Of a DNA stretch of 5,403 nucleotides, positions 1 to 5,333 are shown in pieces. A program made the translations under genes and the position numbers. The notes under the pieces are model-generated. The model worked only from the letters and a program-made list of their open reading frames with translations, had not been told where the DNA came from and did not search any database. Position 1 is the first letter of the stretch. Every line of letters starts with the position of its first letter. The stretch spans positions 1-5,403 of the forward strand of contig CAIVKT010000577.1 of the NCBI GenBank assembly GCA_903906615.1, given 5' to 3'. The stretch is from an uncultured Bacteroidota bacterium. GTDB lineage: Bacteria; Bacteroidota; Bacteroidia; Chitinophagales; Chitinophagaceae.

Positions 1-1547
1 AGTGTTTCATCCTGCTCTATATTTTTTGCCTTTTTATCAAACGCATATTCGATCTCATTATCCGGGTGGGGCGATAAGTGGTCCTCCACATAGGCTATAC
101 GAGCGCTGCGCTCCTTCTGCTGGTTATAGTACTGCACCATGAAGGTGGAGAACAGGCAGATGAATATGGCCCAGAAGATCATACGCGGCTCAAACAGGTC
201 TTTCACCAGTTTGTACTTGTCAACATCCAGCAGCATAATGAACAGCAGCAGCCATCCTGTGATCGCCCAATAGAAATAACCGTTGAAGTTATTAGTTAAG
301 AATATACAGATGATACCTGCCAGCACAACGAGCACATACTTCACCCACTTGCTATTGATCAACACGCGCAACTGGCAATTGAACAAATAAAACACCAGGC
401 ACGAGAGGCCGGATATAGCGCCTATCACCATCAACCCCAGTATGGTGTATGTATTGATGGAGTAAAAATGGCTCACATCAAATGATATTTTAGAATCGAG
501 TACCAGCCCGCGTACGAGGTTCGCAAACAGCAGTATATAGGCAAATAGTGCAGCCAATAACACGCATACTATGATCCCTTTCGCCCATCTTGCTTTTACC
601 TTGCTGAAAAATGTTGGATATGGTGTATGCCTGGTTACAAATATGGCCAGCCACAAAAAGCAAAGGGTATTCACAAACAGGTCGCCAAAGGAAGGCAGGA
701 ATTTATTGGAGGCATACAGCAGCGGGGAAAAGAAGGTAAGGGTATCCAGGTTGAAGGGCAACCCTACAAACACCAGCCATAGCCGTATCGCGACAATGAC
801 AGACAGCGTGATACCGAATCCCCATACCGGCGACCGCTTCCGGCTAATGTATACGATCATCAGTTGCAGCCAGGCCACCGATGCCAATATAGACGCGATC
901 AGCATCACGATGAACAAAGTGTCCGGTGTCCACTTTTGTATATTGTCCGCTTCCGGATAGATATAGAATAGCGGGTGCGCATCATGCAGCGCTATCGGGT
1001 AGGCTTTTGCTGTTGCACTGTCTGGCGGTATGATCTTCGTCTGCGCGGGTATATATTCCGATGCCGCGAAGTGCGACTTCAGGTATTCATTCTCCACCGG
1101 GTAGTTGATCAGTACCGGCAGCAATACCACCAGTCTTTTATTGCCCGCAAGCCCCGGTGGCTGCATCGTTTTTGAAACGAACACGCCTTTTTGATTGCGC
1201 AACAGCCGCCATTTATTACTTACCGAGTCATTAGGAGTGGTAATGACCGTATTGGTATTCCATAATATCAGCGAATCACTGCGGTAGCAGAAAATATAAA
1301 AAGGCTCATTGCATAAATCCTTGTCCTCGTGCTCCGAAATAGAATCAGCGAATACTTTTCGCAGCAGGTCTTTGTTATTGATAAACCGTTCAAAGCCTTC
1401 CTCCCGGCGCTTTATATCACTATTCACATCTCGGGCCATATGCACTGGCAGCATGGCCTGCCGGTGTACATGAAAATGATAACCGTTGGCGCACCACAGC
1501 AGTACGCTCACCAGCAACCAACCCCAATATGGATAGCGGCGCAGCAT
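1..1547 (-). CDS. Multi-pass membrane protein, probable sensor region of a histidine kinase (3' end beyond window)
   Basis: The reading frame is open from an ATG at 1547 to the left edge, giving 515 residues with no stop, so the C-terminus is missing. I see one N-terminal membrane segment (about residues 8-22) and a hydrophilic, presumably periplasmic domain (about 24-208). Then follow about eight hydrophobic segments, near 209-233, 241-263, 286-305, 324-345, 365-389, 402-418, 424-441 and 456-473. A charged stretch after residue 475 (QQKERSARIAYVEDH) looks like the start of a cytoplasmic linker. This layout, and phrases such as SPLLYASNKFLPSFGDL and PVLINYPVENEYL, resemble the sensor half of large Bacteroidota membrane histidine kinases as I remember them. 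The His-box and ATPase domains are not in view, so the kinase call is inference. An in-frame stop immediately precedes the ATG, so no longer start is possible. The gene begins 3 nt after the mazG stop (TAATAAATG), which implies co-transcription and translational coupling. It could instead be another polytopic membrane protein. Confidence 0.6.
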   Translation of the reverse strand, partial: MLRRYPYWGWLLVSVLLWCANGYHFHVHRQAMLPVHMARDVNSDIKRREEGFERFINNKDLLRKVFADSISEHEDKDLCNEPFYIFCYRSDSLILWNTNTVITTPNDSVSNKWRLLRNQKGVFVSKTMQPPGLAGNKRLVVLLPVLINYPVENEYLKSHFAASEYIPAQTKIIPPDSATAKAYPIALHDAHPLFYIYPEADNIQKWTPDTLFIVMLIASILASVAWLQLMIVYISRKRSPVWGFGITLSVIVAIRLWLVFVGLPFNLDTLTFFSPLLYASNKFLPSFGDLFVNTLCFLWLAIFVTRHTPYPTFFSKVKARWAKGIIVCVLLAALFAYILLFANLVRGLVLDSKISFDVSHFYSINTYTILGLMVIGAISGLSCLVFYLFNCQLRVLINSKWVKYVLVVLAGIICIFLTNNFNGYFYWAITGWLLLFIMLLDVDKYKLVKDLFEPRMIFWAIFICLFSTFMVQYYNQQKERSARIAYVEDHLSPHPDNEIEYAFDKKAKNIEQDET

Positions 1548-1550
1548 TTA

Positions 1551-2321
1551 TTATTTACGTTCCAGTTCTTTTACTTTGTTCCATAGTGCGTCCATTTCTT
1601 CCAGGTTCATATCGTGCAGCGATCTGCCCTGTGCTGCCGCCAGCTCCTCCACTTGCTGAAAACGGCGTATGAATTTTTTGTTAGTTTGCTCCAGCGCTTT
1701 TTCCGGGTCTGTCTTCACAAACCGTGCATAATTGATGAGTGCGAACAGTACATCCCCAAGCTCTTCTTCTATATGTTTTTCATCGCCTTCTTCCACCGCT
1801 TCGTACAGCTCGCGCATTTCTTCTTCCACCTTCTCGCGCACCTGTGCCACGTTGTCCCACTCAAAGCCCACCTGCTTTGTTTTCTCCTGTAGCCGCAGTG
1901 CTTTTATCAATGCGGGCATAGATGGCGGCACACCGCTCAGTATAGACTTTTTGCCTTCCTGCTGCTTTATCTTTTCCCAGTTCTGCTTTACTTCCGTGTC
2001 ATTCTCCACCTTTACATTGCTGTATATATGGGGATGCCGGTTCACCAGCTTATTACATACGCCTTCTATCACATCCTCCAGTGTGAACTGTTTTTGCTCG
2101 CTGCCTATTTTACTGTAAAAGACAATGTGCAGCAGCAAGTCGCCCAGCTCTTCTTTTATGCCTTTCCAGTCTTCATTGTTTATAGCATCGGTCAGCTCAT
2201 ATACCTCTTCCAGCGTTTGCGGGCGCAGGGTATGTATGGTCTGCTTTTTGTCCCACGGGCATTGCTCCCGCAGCTCGTCCATAATACTCCTCAGCCGCTC
2301 TAATGATGTTGCATATTCCAT
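1551..2321 (-). CDS. mazG: Nucleoside triphosphate pyrophosphohydrolase MazG
   Basis: Cytoplasmic enzyme that hydrolyses (d)NTPs to NMP and pyrophosphate. In bacteria it is linked to clearing aberrant nucleotides and to tuning (p)ppGpp-related stress. The 256-residue length matches the two-domain E. coli-type protein (about 263). The N-terminal signature REQCPWDKKQT lies at 18-28. Each half carries the metal-binding ExxE...ExxD motif: E39/E42 with E58/D61 in domain one, and E168/E171 with E187/D190 in domain two. The NRHPHIY motif is at 94-100, and VGFEWD (151-156) begins the second catalytic half. Both halves keep their acidic residues, so neither looks degenerate. The ATG at 2321 places CPWD at the usual distance from the N-terminus. 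Upstream is only a weak AATAAGA, typical for this phylum. It is the middle gene of ubiX-mazG-membrane protein, 55 nt after ubiX and 3 nt before the next start. No separate promoter is evident. Confidence 0.95.
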   Translation of the reverse strand: MEYATSLERLRSIMDELREQCPWDKKQTIHTLRPQTLEEVYELTDAINNEDWKGIKEELGDLLLHIVFYSKIGSEQKQFTLEDVIEGVCNKLVNRHPHIYSNVKVENDTEVKQNWEKIKQQEGKKSILSGVPPSMPALIKALRLQEKTKQVGFEWDNVAQVREKVEEEMRELYEAVEEGDEKHIEEELGDVLFALINYARFVKTDPEKALEQTNKKFIRRFQQVEELAAAQGRSLHDMNLEEMDALWNKVKELERK

Positions 2322-2354
2322 TCTTATTCAGTTACAATTTAATTGATTAACATT

Positions 2355-2376
2355 AGCCCCTTTAGGGGTTGGGGTT
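2355..2376. repeat. Short REP-like palindrome CCCCTTTAGGGG in the ubiX-mazG gap
   Basis: The core at 2357-2368 has 5-bp arms CCCCT and AGGGG around TT, and a further GGGG run follows at 2371-2374. C/G-run palindromes of the form CCCCTAAAGGGG next to a second run of Gs or Cs recur between genes in many Bacteroidota genomes, as I recall. That suggests a dispersed intergenic repeat. It lacks a T-tract on the minus strand, so a full terminator for ubiX is unlikely. It could still form a small mRNA hairpin between ubiX and mazG. Only one copy is present in this window. Confidence 0.4.
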
Positions 2377-2934
2377 TTACTCTCCCCACTTATATCCTCC
2401 GGTCTCGAACCCTGCCAGTTGCAATACCCGTTGTATTACCGTATCTGCCACTTCTTCTATTGTCTGTGGCCTGCTGTAAAAAGAAGGTGTTGCCGGGCAT
2501 ATGATCCCGCCGGCTTCCGTTACTGCTGTCATGTTGCGCAGGTGTATCAGGTTGTAAGGCGTTTCCCGCACCACGCATATCAGCTTGCGCCGCTCCTTCA
2601 GCACCACATCTGCCGCCCTTGTTACCAGGTCGTTGCTGATGCCGCCTGCTATCCTGCCCAGGGTACCCATGCTGCACGGGCAGATAATGAGCGTATCATA
2701 GCCCGCGCTGCCCGACGCAAAAGGCGCCATAAAATCATTCTTGCCCCACACTTTGAAAGGAAAATGCTCGTAATCCTTGTTTCCCAGCTCATGCTCCCAC
2801 ACCGTTCGGGCGTTATCGCTCCATACCAGGCCCACCTCTCCCAGACCATTTTTCATTTGTTCCAGCCGCTTCAGCAGCACCTGTGTATATACCGAACCGC
2901 TCGCTCCACTAATGGCAATTGCTATTTTTCTCAT
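2377..2934 (-). CDS. ubiX: Flavin prenyltransferase UbiX
   Basis: Transfers a dimethylallyl group to reduced FMN to make prenylated FMN, the cofactor of UbiD-type (de)carboxylases. It is a cytoplasmic protein that usually forms a dodecamer. The 185-residue length is normal. The flavin-binding loop ISGASG is at 8-13, PCSMGTL at 86-92, TRAADVVLKERR at 105-116, RETP at 123-126 and SFYSRP at 151-156. Comparing from memory with P. aeruginosa UbiX, the key residues S39, E49, R106, K113, R123, E124, Y153 and R169 are all present, so the enzyme looks active. A purine-rich GGGGAAGA lies 5 nt upstream of the ATG, the best ribosome-binding-site candidate in the window. It is the first gene of the minus-strand group leading to mazG. 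No UbiD partner is visible, so the substrate pathway (quinone or aromatic acid decarboxylation) cannot be assigned. The related phenolic-acid decarboxylase subunit B (Pad1/BsdB) is the nearest alternative name. Confidence 0.94.
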   Translation of the reverse strand: MRKIAIAISGASGSVYTQVLLKRLEQMKNGLGEVGLVWSDNARTVWEHELGNKDYEHFPFKVWGKNDFMAPFASGSAGYDTLIICPCSMGTLGRIAGGISNDLVTRAADVVLKERRKLICVVRETPYNLIHLRNMTAVTEAGGIICPATPSFYSRPQTIEEVADTVIQRVLQLAGFETGGYKWGE

Positions 2935-2954
2935 AAAATTCTTCCCCGAACTGT

Positions 2955-2962
2955 CAAAACTA
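2955..2962 (-). promoter_or_regulatory. Candidate -7 element for ubiX (TAGTTTTG)
   Basis: On the minus strand the octamer TAGTTTTG is an exact match to the Bacteroidota -7 consensus TAnnTTTG. It lies 20 nt upstream of the ubiX ATG, implying a leader of roughly 14 nt that holds the GGGGAAGA ribosome-binding site. No clear -33 TTTG is seen at the expected distance, so this is a half-match only. Confidence 0.45.
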
Positions 2963-2975
2963 CATGGAATATTTG

Positions 2976-2983
2976 TAAATTCG
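2976..2983 (+). promoter_or_regulatory. Weak candidate -7 element for the thioredoxin-like gene (TAAATTCG)
   Basis: TAAATTCG differs from TAnnTTTG at one position and ends 19 nt before the ATG at 3003. No -33 TTTG is evident. If real, the leader would be only about 10-13 nt with no Shine-Dalgarno sequence. It would also overlap the upstream part of the ubiX promoter on the other strand. Confidence 0.25.
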
Positions 2984-3002
2984 TTTCTTTAAAACACGAA
3001 TA

Positions 3003-3614
3003 ATGAAACGAGTATTCTTTTTGGCAGTAGTAATTATGGCTTTACCCGCCTTGGTAATGGCAGGTGGAAAGACAAATAAAACAAGCCCGGAGCCCGCTGC
3101 CGCGCCGGCAAATGACAACGAGATCCACTGGATCACCAATATTGATGAGCTACAGGCTAAGATGCAACAGCACCCTAAAAAAGTGATCGTTGACCTCTAC
3201 ACCAGTTGGTGTGGCTGGTGCAAGAAGATGGATGCGGCTACATATAGCAACCCGGCCCTCATCAAGTACGTAAACAATAACTTCTACGCTGTGCGCTTTG
3301 ATGCCGAGCGCCAGGATACCATTAACTTCCAGGGCAAGCAGTACTTCTTCATCCCACAGTACAAAGCCAATTCTTTTGCGCTGGAGATGCTGAAAGGACA
3401 GATGTCTTATCCCACAACGGTCATCATGCTGGAGAATTTCCAGAGCCCGCAGCCTTATGCAGGTTATATGACCGTGCCGCAGATGGAGACCATACTCACT
3501 TTCTATGGCGATAACGTAATGCGGCATCAAAGCGGTGGCGACTACCAGAAAAGCTACCACCCAACCTGGGACCACGGTGCAGCTCCTGATATGACCCCGC
3601 CTCCGGGCCATTAA
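3003..3614 (+). CDS. Exported thioredoxin-like protein (CGWC active site)
   Basis: A 203-residue thioredoxin-fold protein. Residues 1-20 form a signal peptide (MKR, hydrophobic core, VMA before GG), so the mature protein should act in the periplasm. A Pro/Ala-rich linker (about 21-38) precedes the fold. The strand VIVDLYTSW leads into the redox motif C70-G-W-C73 followed by KKMD, and the cis-proline loop is SYPTTV with P137. The WCGWCKKMD pattern is typical of the Thioredoxin_7/DUF255-like branch rather than classical TrxA or DsbA. Between the active site and the cis-Pro loop there is a longer segment (about 104-130, QDTINFQGKQYFF...) that is common in Bacteroidota members of this group. The C-terminal 25 residues are His/Pro/Gly-rich and probably disordered. 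The likely role is thiol-disulfide exchange with exported proteins, but the partner is unknown. The gene stands alone on the plus strand, divergent from ubiX and closed by a hairpin terminator. No Shine-Dalgarno sequence is visible. Confidence 0.88.
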   Translation: MKRVFFLAVVIMALPALVMAGGKTNKTSPEPAAAPANDNEIHWITNIDELQAKMQQHPKKVIVDLYTSWCGWCKKMDAATYSNPALIKYVNNNFYAVRFDAERQDTINFQGKQYFFIPQYKANSFALEMLKGQMSYPTTVIMLENFQSPQPYAGYMTVPQMETILTFYGDNVMRHQSGGDYQKSYHPTWDHGAAPDMTPPPGH

Positions 3615-3640
3615 TTCAACCATTATATTAATAAATACAG

Positions 3641-3663
3641 AACCCCGCATTTTGTGCGGGGTT
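3641..3663. terminator. Hairpin terminator between convergent thioredoxin-like gene and nth
   Basis: A perfect 9-bp stem, AACCCCGCA (3641-3649) and TGCGGGGTT (3655-3663), encloses the loop TTTTG. On the plus strand it is followed by T-rich TGTTATTTG, and on the minus strand by CTGTATTTATT. It lies 26 nt after the thioredoxin-like stop and 17 nt after the nth stop in the opposite direction, so it probably terminates both convergent genes. Confidence 0.85.
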
Positions 3664-3680
3664 TGTTATTTGTAGCTCAT

Positions 3681-4346
3681 TTACTTCTTATCTTCTCCCA
3701 CTATATATTTCATATCAGAGGCATAATACTTGCATACAGGCTTCAGTCCGCATAGCTCGCACTTGGGTCTGCGGGCCACACATACATAGCGGCCATGCAA
3801 TATCAGCCAGTGGTGGGCTATGGCCAGCAGGTCTTGCGGTATATTGGCCACCAGCTGCTGCTCGGTCTGTAACGGTGTCTTGGCCTTTAACGTCAGCCCT
3901 ATCCGCGCCGATACCCGGAACACATGGGTATCCACCGCCATACCCGGCTGATGGAACACCACCGATACGATCACATTGGCCGTCTTTCTGCCCACACCCG
4001 GCAGCAGCACCAGGTCGTCCATATTGTCCGGCACCTCGCCATTGAATTGCTCCACCAGCATTTTGGCCATGCCTATCAGGTGGCGGGTCTTGTTATTGGC
4101 AAAGCTGATGCTTCGGATGAATGGTTCCACATCTTCAAATTGGGCTTTCGCCAGCAACTCCGCCGTAGGGAACCGTTGAAACAGCGCGGGTGTTACCATA
4201 TTCACCCGCTTATCGGTGCATTGCGCCGAGAGTATCACCGCTACCAGCAGCTCGTATGGGCCTGTATAGCGTAGCTCTGTTTCGGCATCAGGCATATGAT
4301 GCTGAAACCAGTCTATCACAAAGGCATACCGTTCTTTCCTGGTCAT
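3681..4346 (-). CDS. nth: Endonuclease III (DNA glycosylase/AP lyase)
   Basis: Bifunctional base-excision-repair enzyme that removes oxidised pyrimidines such as thymine glycol and then cuts the abasic site by beta-elimination. The 221-residue length is close to E. coli Nth (211). The helix-hairpin-helix LPGVGRKTAN spans 115-124 with catalytic lysine K121, and the catalytic aspartate D139 sits in VDTHVFR. The C-terminal [4Fe-4S] ligands follow the exact C-x6-C-x2-C-x5-C spacing at C189, C196, C199 and C205. The N-terminal ELLVAVILSAQCTD (32-45) is the usual substrate-pocket helix. The ATG at 4346 gives an N-terminus that aligns with E. coli Nth. It is odd in lying 7 nt after the msrB terminator hairpin, with a pure T-run and no ribosome-binding site in front. 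A candidate promoter lies just upstream of that hairpin. The gene converges on the thioredoxin-like gene and shares its terminator. Confidence 0.96.
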   Translation of the reverse strand: MTRKERYAFVIDWFQHHMPDAETELRYTGPYELLVAVILSAQCTDKRVNMVTPALFQRFPTAELLAKAQFEDVEPFIRSISFANNKTRHLIGMAKMLVEQFNGEVPDNMDDLVLLPGVGRKTANVIVSVVFHQPGMAVDTHVFRVSARIGLTLKAKTPLQTEQQLVANIPQDLLAIAHHWLILHGRYVCVARRPKCELCGLKPVCKYYASDMKYIVGEDKK

Positions 4347-4380
4347 AAAAAAACCCGTTATTTGTTTTGCAAATAACGGG
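4347..4380 (-). terminator. Intrinsic terminator of msrB, abutting the nth start codon
   Basis: A perfect 11-bp stem, CCCGTTATTTG (4354-4364) and CAAATAACGGG (4370-4380), has a 5-nt loop. Read on the minus strand it is followed by seven Ts (4353-4347), the textbook Rho-independent form. It ends the msrB transcript 65 nt past the stop. The last T is directly followed by the nth ATG, so the hairpin also forms most of the nth 5' leader. Confidence 0.88.
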
Positions 4381-4389
4381 GTAAAAAAC

Positions 4390-4397
4390 CAAACCTA
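4390..4397 (-). promoter_or_regulatory. Candidate -7 element for nth (TAGGTTTG)
   Basis: TAGGTTTG on the minus strand is an exact match to TAnnTTTG. It lies in the msrB-nth gap, 9 nt upstream of the terminator hairpin. Transcription would begin about position 4383, giving a leader of roughly 37 nt made almost wholly of the hairpin. No -33 TTTG or TTG is seen 17-23 nt upstream, so support is partial. Confidence 0.4.
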
Positions 4398-4444
4398 AAA
4401 CCACACATCTTTATATACGGCAGAATTGGTGTCAAGGATTTCTT

Positions 4445-4957
4445 TTATTTTCCTGCCTCAAATATCATAGCATAGCCATTCATGCAATAACGCAGGTGGG
4501 TGGGTGCAGGGCCATCGTCAAATACATGGCCCAGGTGGCCACCGCATTTGGCACACATCACCTCATCGCGCTCCATGCCGAGGGAATTATCCTTGGCCTG
4601 CATCACACTGGTAGATTTTAGTGGCTGGTAAAAGCTTGGCCAGCCGGTATGGCTGTCAAACTTGGTAGCCGAGCTAAATAGCGGGTTGCCGCAGGCAGCG
4701 CAGTAATACATGCCCTTGCTGTAATTATGGGCGTTTGGCCCTGTTTCCGGCGCTTCCGTGCCTTTTTCCCGGAGTATATGGTATACTTTGGGGTCCAATA
4801 CCTTTTTCCATTGGGCATCAGTAACATTTATTTTGCCCGTTTCGCCCTCTTTATAGTAGGGGTTGTTCTTTTCATTTTGCTGTTGCTGCGCATATAGCGC
4901 TACTACGCCGGTGCATAGTAGTACAGCCACCGAAGTTATTATTGATCTCAGTTTCAT
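4445..4957 (-). CDS. msrB: Peptide-methionine (R)-S-oxide reductase MsrB, exported
   Basis: Reduces the R epimer of methionine sulfoxide in proteins. In this 170-residue form, residues 1-23 are a signal peptide (MKLRS, hydrophobic core, ending LYA before QQQQ), placing the enzyme in the periplasm. The SelR domain covers about 44-166. Structural zinc is bound by C86/C89 (CAAC) and C135/C138 (CAKC). TGWPSF is at 104-109, GGHLGHVFDDGP at 139-150, and the catalytic C158 is in RYCMN. The position that holds the resolving Cys in E. coli MsrB (CGWPSF) is T104 here, so this is a 1-Cys type. An in-frame TTG at 5014 would add 19 residues ahead of the signal peptide. I prefer the ATG at 4957 because it starts exactly at a normal signal peptide. 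No Shine-Dalgarno sequence is present; AAAACTAAAATT precedes the ATG. The gene is followed by its own strong terminator and then nth. Confidence 0.94.
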   Translation of the reverse strand: MKLRSIITSVAVLLCTGVVALYAQQQQNEKNNPYYKEGETGKINVTDAQWKKVLDPKVYHILREKGTEAPETGPNAHNYSKGMYYCAACGNPLFSSATKFDSHTGWPSFYQPLKSTSVMQAKDNSLGMERDEVMCAKCGGHLGHVFDDGPAPTHLRYCMNGYAMIFEAGK

Positions 4958-4962
4958 AATTT

Positions 4963-4970
4963 TAGTTTTG
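4963..4970 (+). promoter_or_regulatory. Candidate promoter (TTG-18-TAGTTTTG) reading toward the small lipoprotein
   Basis: TAGTTTTG is an exact TAnnTTTG match, and a TTG at 4942-4944 lies 18 nt upstream, within the spacing seen in Flavobacterium-type promoters. It faces the lipoprotein gene at 5142 and would give a leader of about 165 nt. A closer but imperfect TATTTTG sits at 5119-5125. The -33 part lies inside the msrB signal-peptide codons, so chance occurrence is quite possible. Confidence 0.25.
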
Positions 4971-5035
4971 TGTACAGTAATTAACGAATAAAAACGAAGC
5001 CGGGTTTTCAGCAAAATGCCAATAAAAGCATAAAA

Positions 5036-5043
5036 CGAATTTA
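5036..5043 (-). promoter_or_regulatory. Weak candidate -7 element for msrB (TAAATTCG)
   Basis: On the minus strand TAAATTCG is one mismatch from TAnnTTTG and is part of the 11-mer TAAATTCGTTT that also precedes the thioredoxin-like gene. The implied leader before the ATG at 4957 is about 70 nt. No -33 element is obvious. The rest of the msrB-lipoprotein gap (4958-5141) is AT-rich and shows nothing else I can name. Confidence 0.22.
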
Positions 5044-5141
5044 TGTAATATTTTCTGAATGAGTTGTCTTCCTTAAATAAAATTTCGCGGGCATTACCTC
5101 AATATAAAATAATAAAGTATTTTGTGACGTAATTATTTCAA

Positions 5142-5327
5142 ATGAAAAGCAAGCTCACTACCCTTATTGCTCTTATCGTATTGGTTGCATTCGCCAGCAG
5201 TTGTGGTACTACCGTATACGGTAGCCACATCTACAGAAGCAACAAGTTCATAGGTTACAAAAGCCATTGGCATTGGTGGCACGCGCACCATTATCGCCCG
5301 CATCCCCATTATGGCGGTTATTGGTAG
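5142..5327 (+). CDS. Small His/Trp/Tyr-rich lipoprotein, function unknown
   Basis: A 61-residue protein. Residues 1-20 are a lipoprotein signal peptide: KSK, a hydrophobic core LIALIVLVAFA, then ASS before C21, which would be lipidated. The lipobox ASSC is a relaxed form common in Bacteroidota. The 40-residue mature part contains eight His (29, 42, 44, 47, 49, 50, 54, 56), four Trp and six Tyr, densest from residue 42 to the end (SHWHWWHAHHYRPHPHYGGY). There is no acidic residue after the signal, so it is strongly basic/aromatic. I do not recognise the family. Metal binding or peptidoglycan/surface association is conceivable but unproven. The canonical lipoprotein signal and the clean stop make it likely to be a real gene despite its size. 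It is divergent from msrB, and its stop is 6 nt from the stop of a convergent gene. No Shine-Dalgarno sequence is visible; TTATTTCAA precedes the ATG. Confidence 0.75.
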   Translation: MKSKLTTLIALIVLVAFASSCGTTVYGSHIYRSNKFIGYKSHWHWWHAHHYRPHPHYGGYW

Positions 5328-5333
5328 TAGCGC

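Noticed and set aside
571..960. Plus-strand frame of 129 codons within the membrane-protein gene
   Set aside because: The minus strand is open for 515 codons with regular membrane segments. The plus frame shows no recognisable protein features.
2357..2368. Palindrome as an intrinsic terminator of ubiX
   Set aside because: The stem is only 5 bp and no T-tract follows on the minus strand, so termination before mazG is not supported.
2419..3003. Plus-strand reading frame of 194 codons antisense to ubiX
   Set aside because: It lies opposite a well-conserved UbiX and encodes Cys/His/Tyr-rich low-complexity sequence typical of an antisense shadow frame.
3150..3650. Minus-strand frame of 166 codons opposite the thioredoxin-like gene
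   Set aside because: The plus strand has a clear signal peptide, CGWC and cis-Pro. The antisense product shows no domain and would run through the terminator hairpin.
4958..5014. Longer msrB reading frame starting at 5014 (189 residues)
   Set aside because: The codon at 5014-5012 is TTG, not ATG. The 19 added residues would precede a complete signal peptide that starts naturally at the ATG at 4957.
5208..5222. Inverted repeat ACCGTATACGGT within the small lipoprotein gene
   Set aside because: This short palindrome falls in coding sequence (Thr-Val-Tyr-Gly codons) with no repeat elsewhere in the window and is probably incidental.
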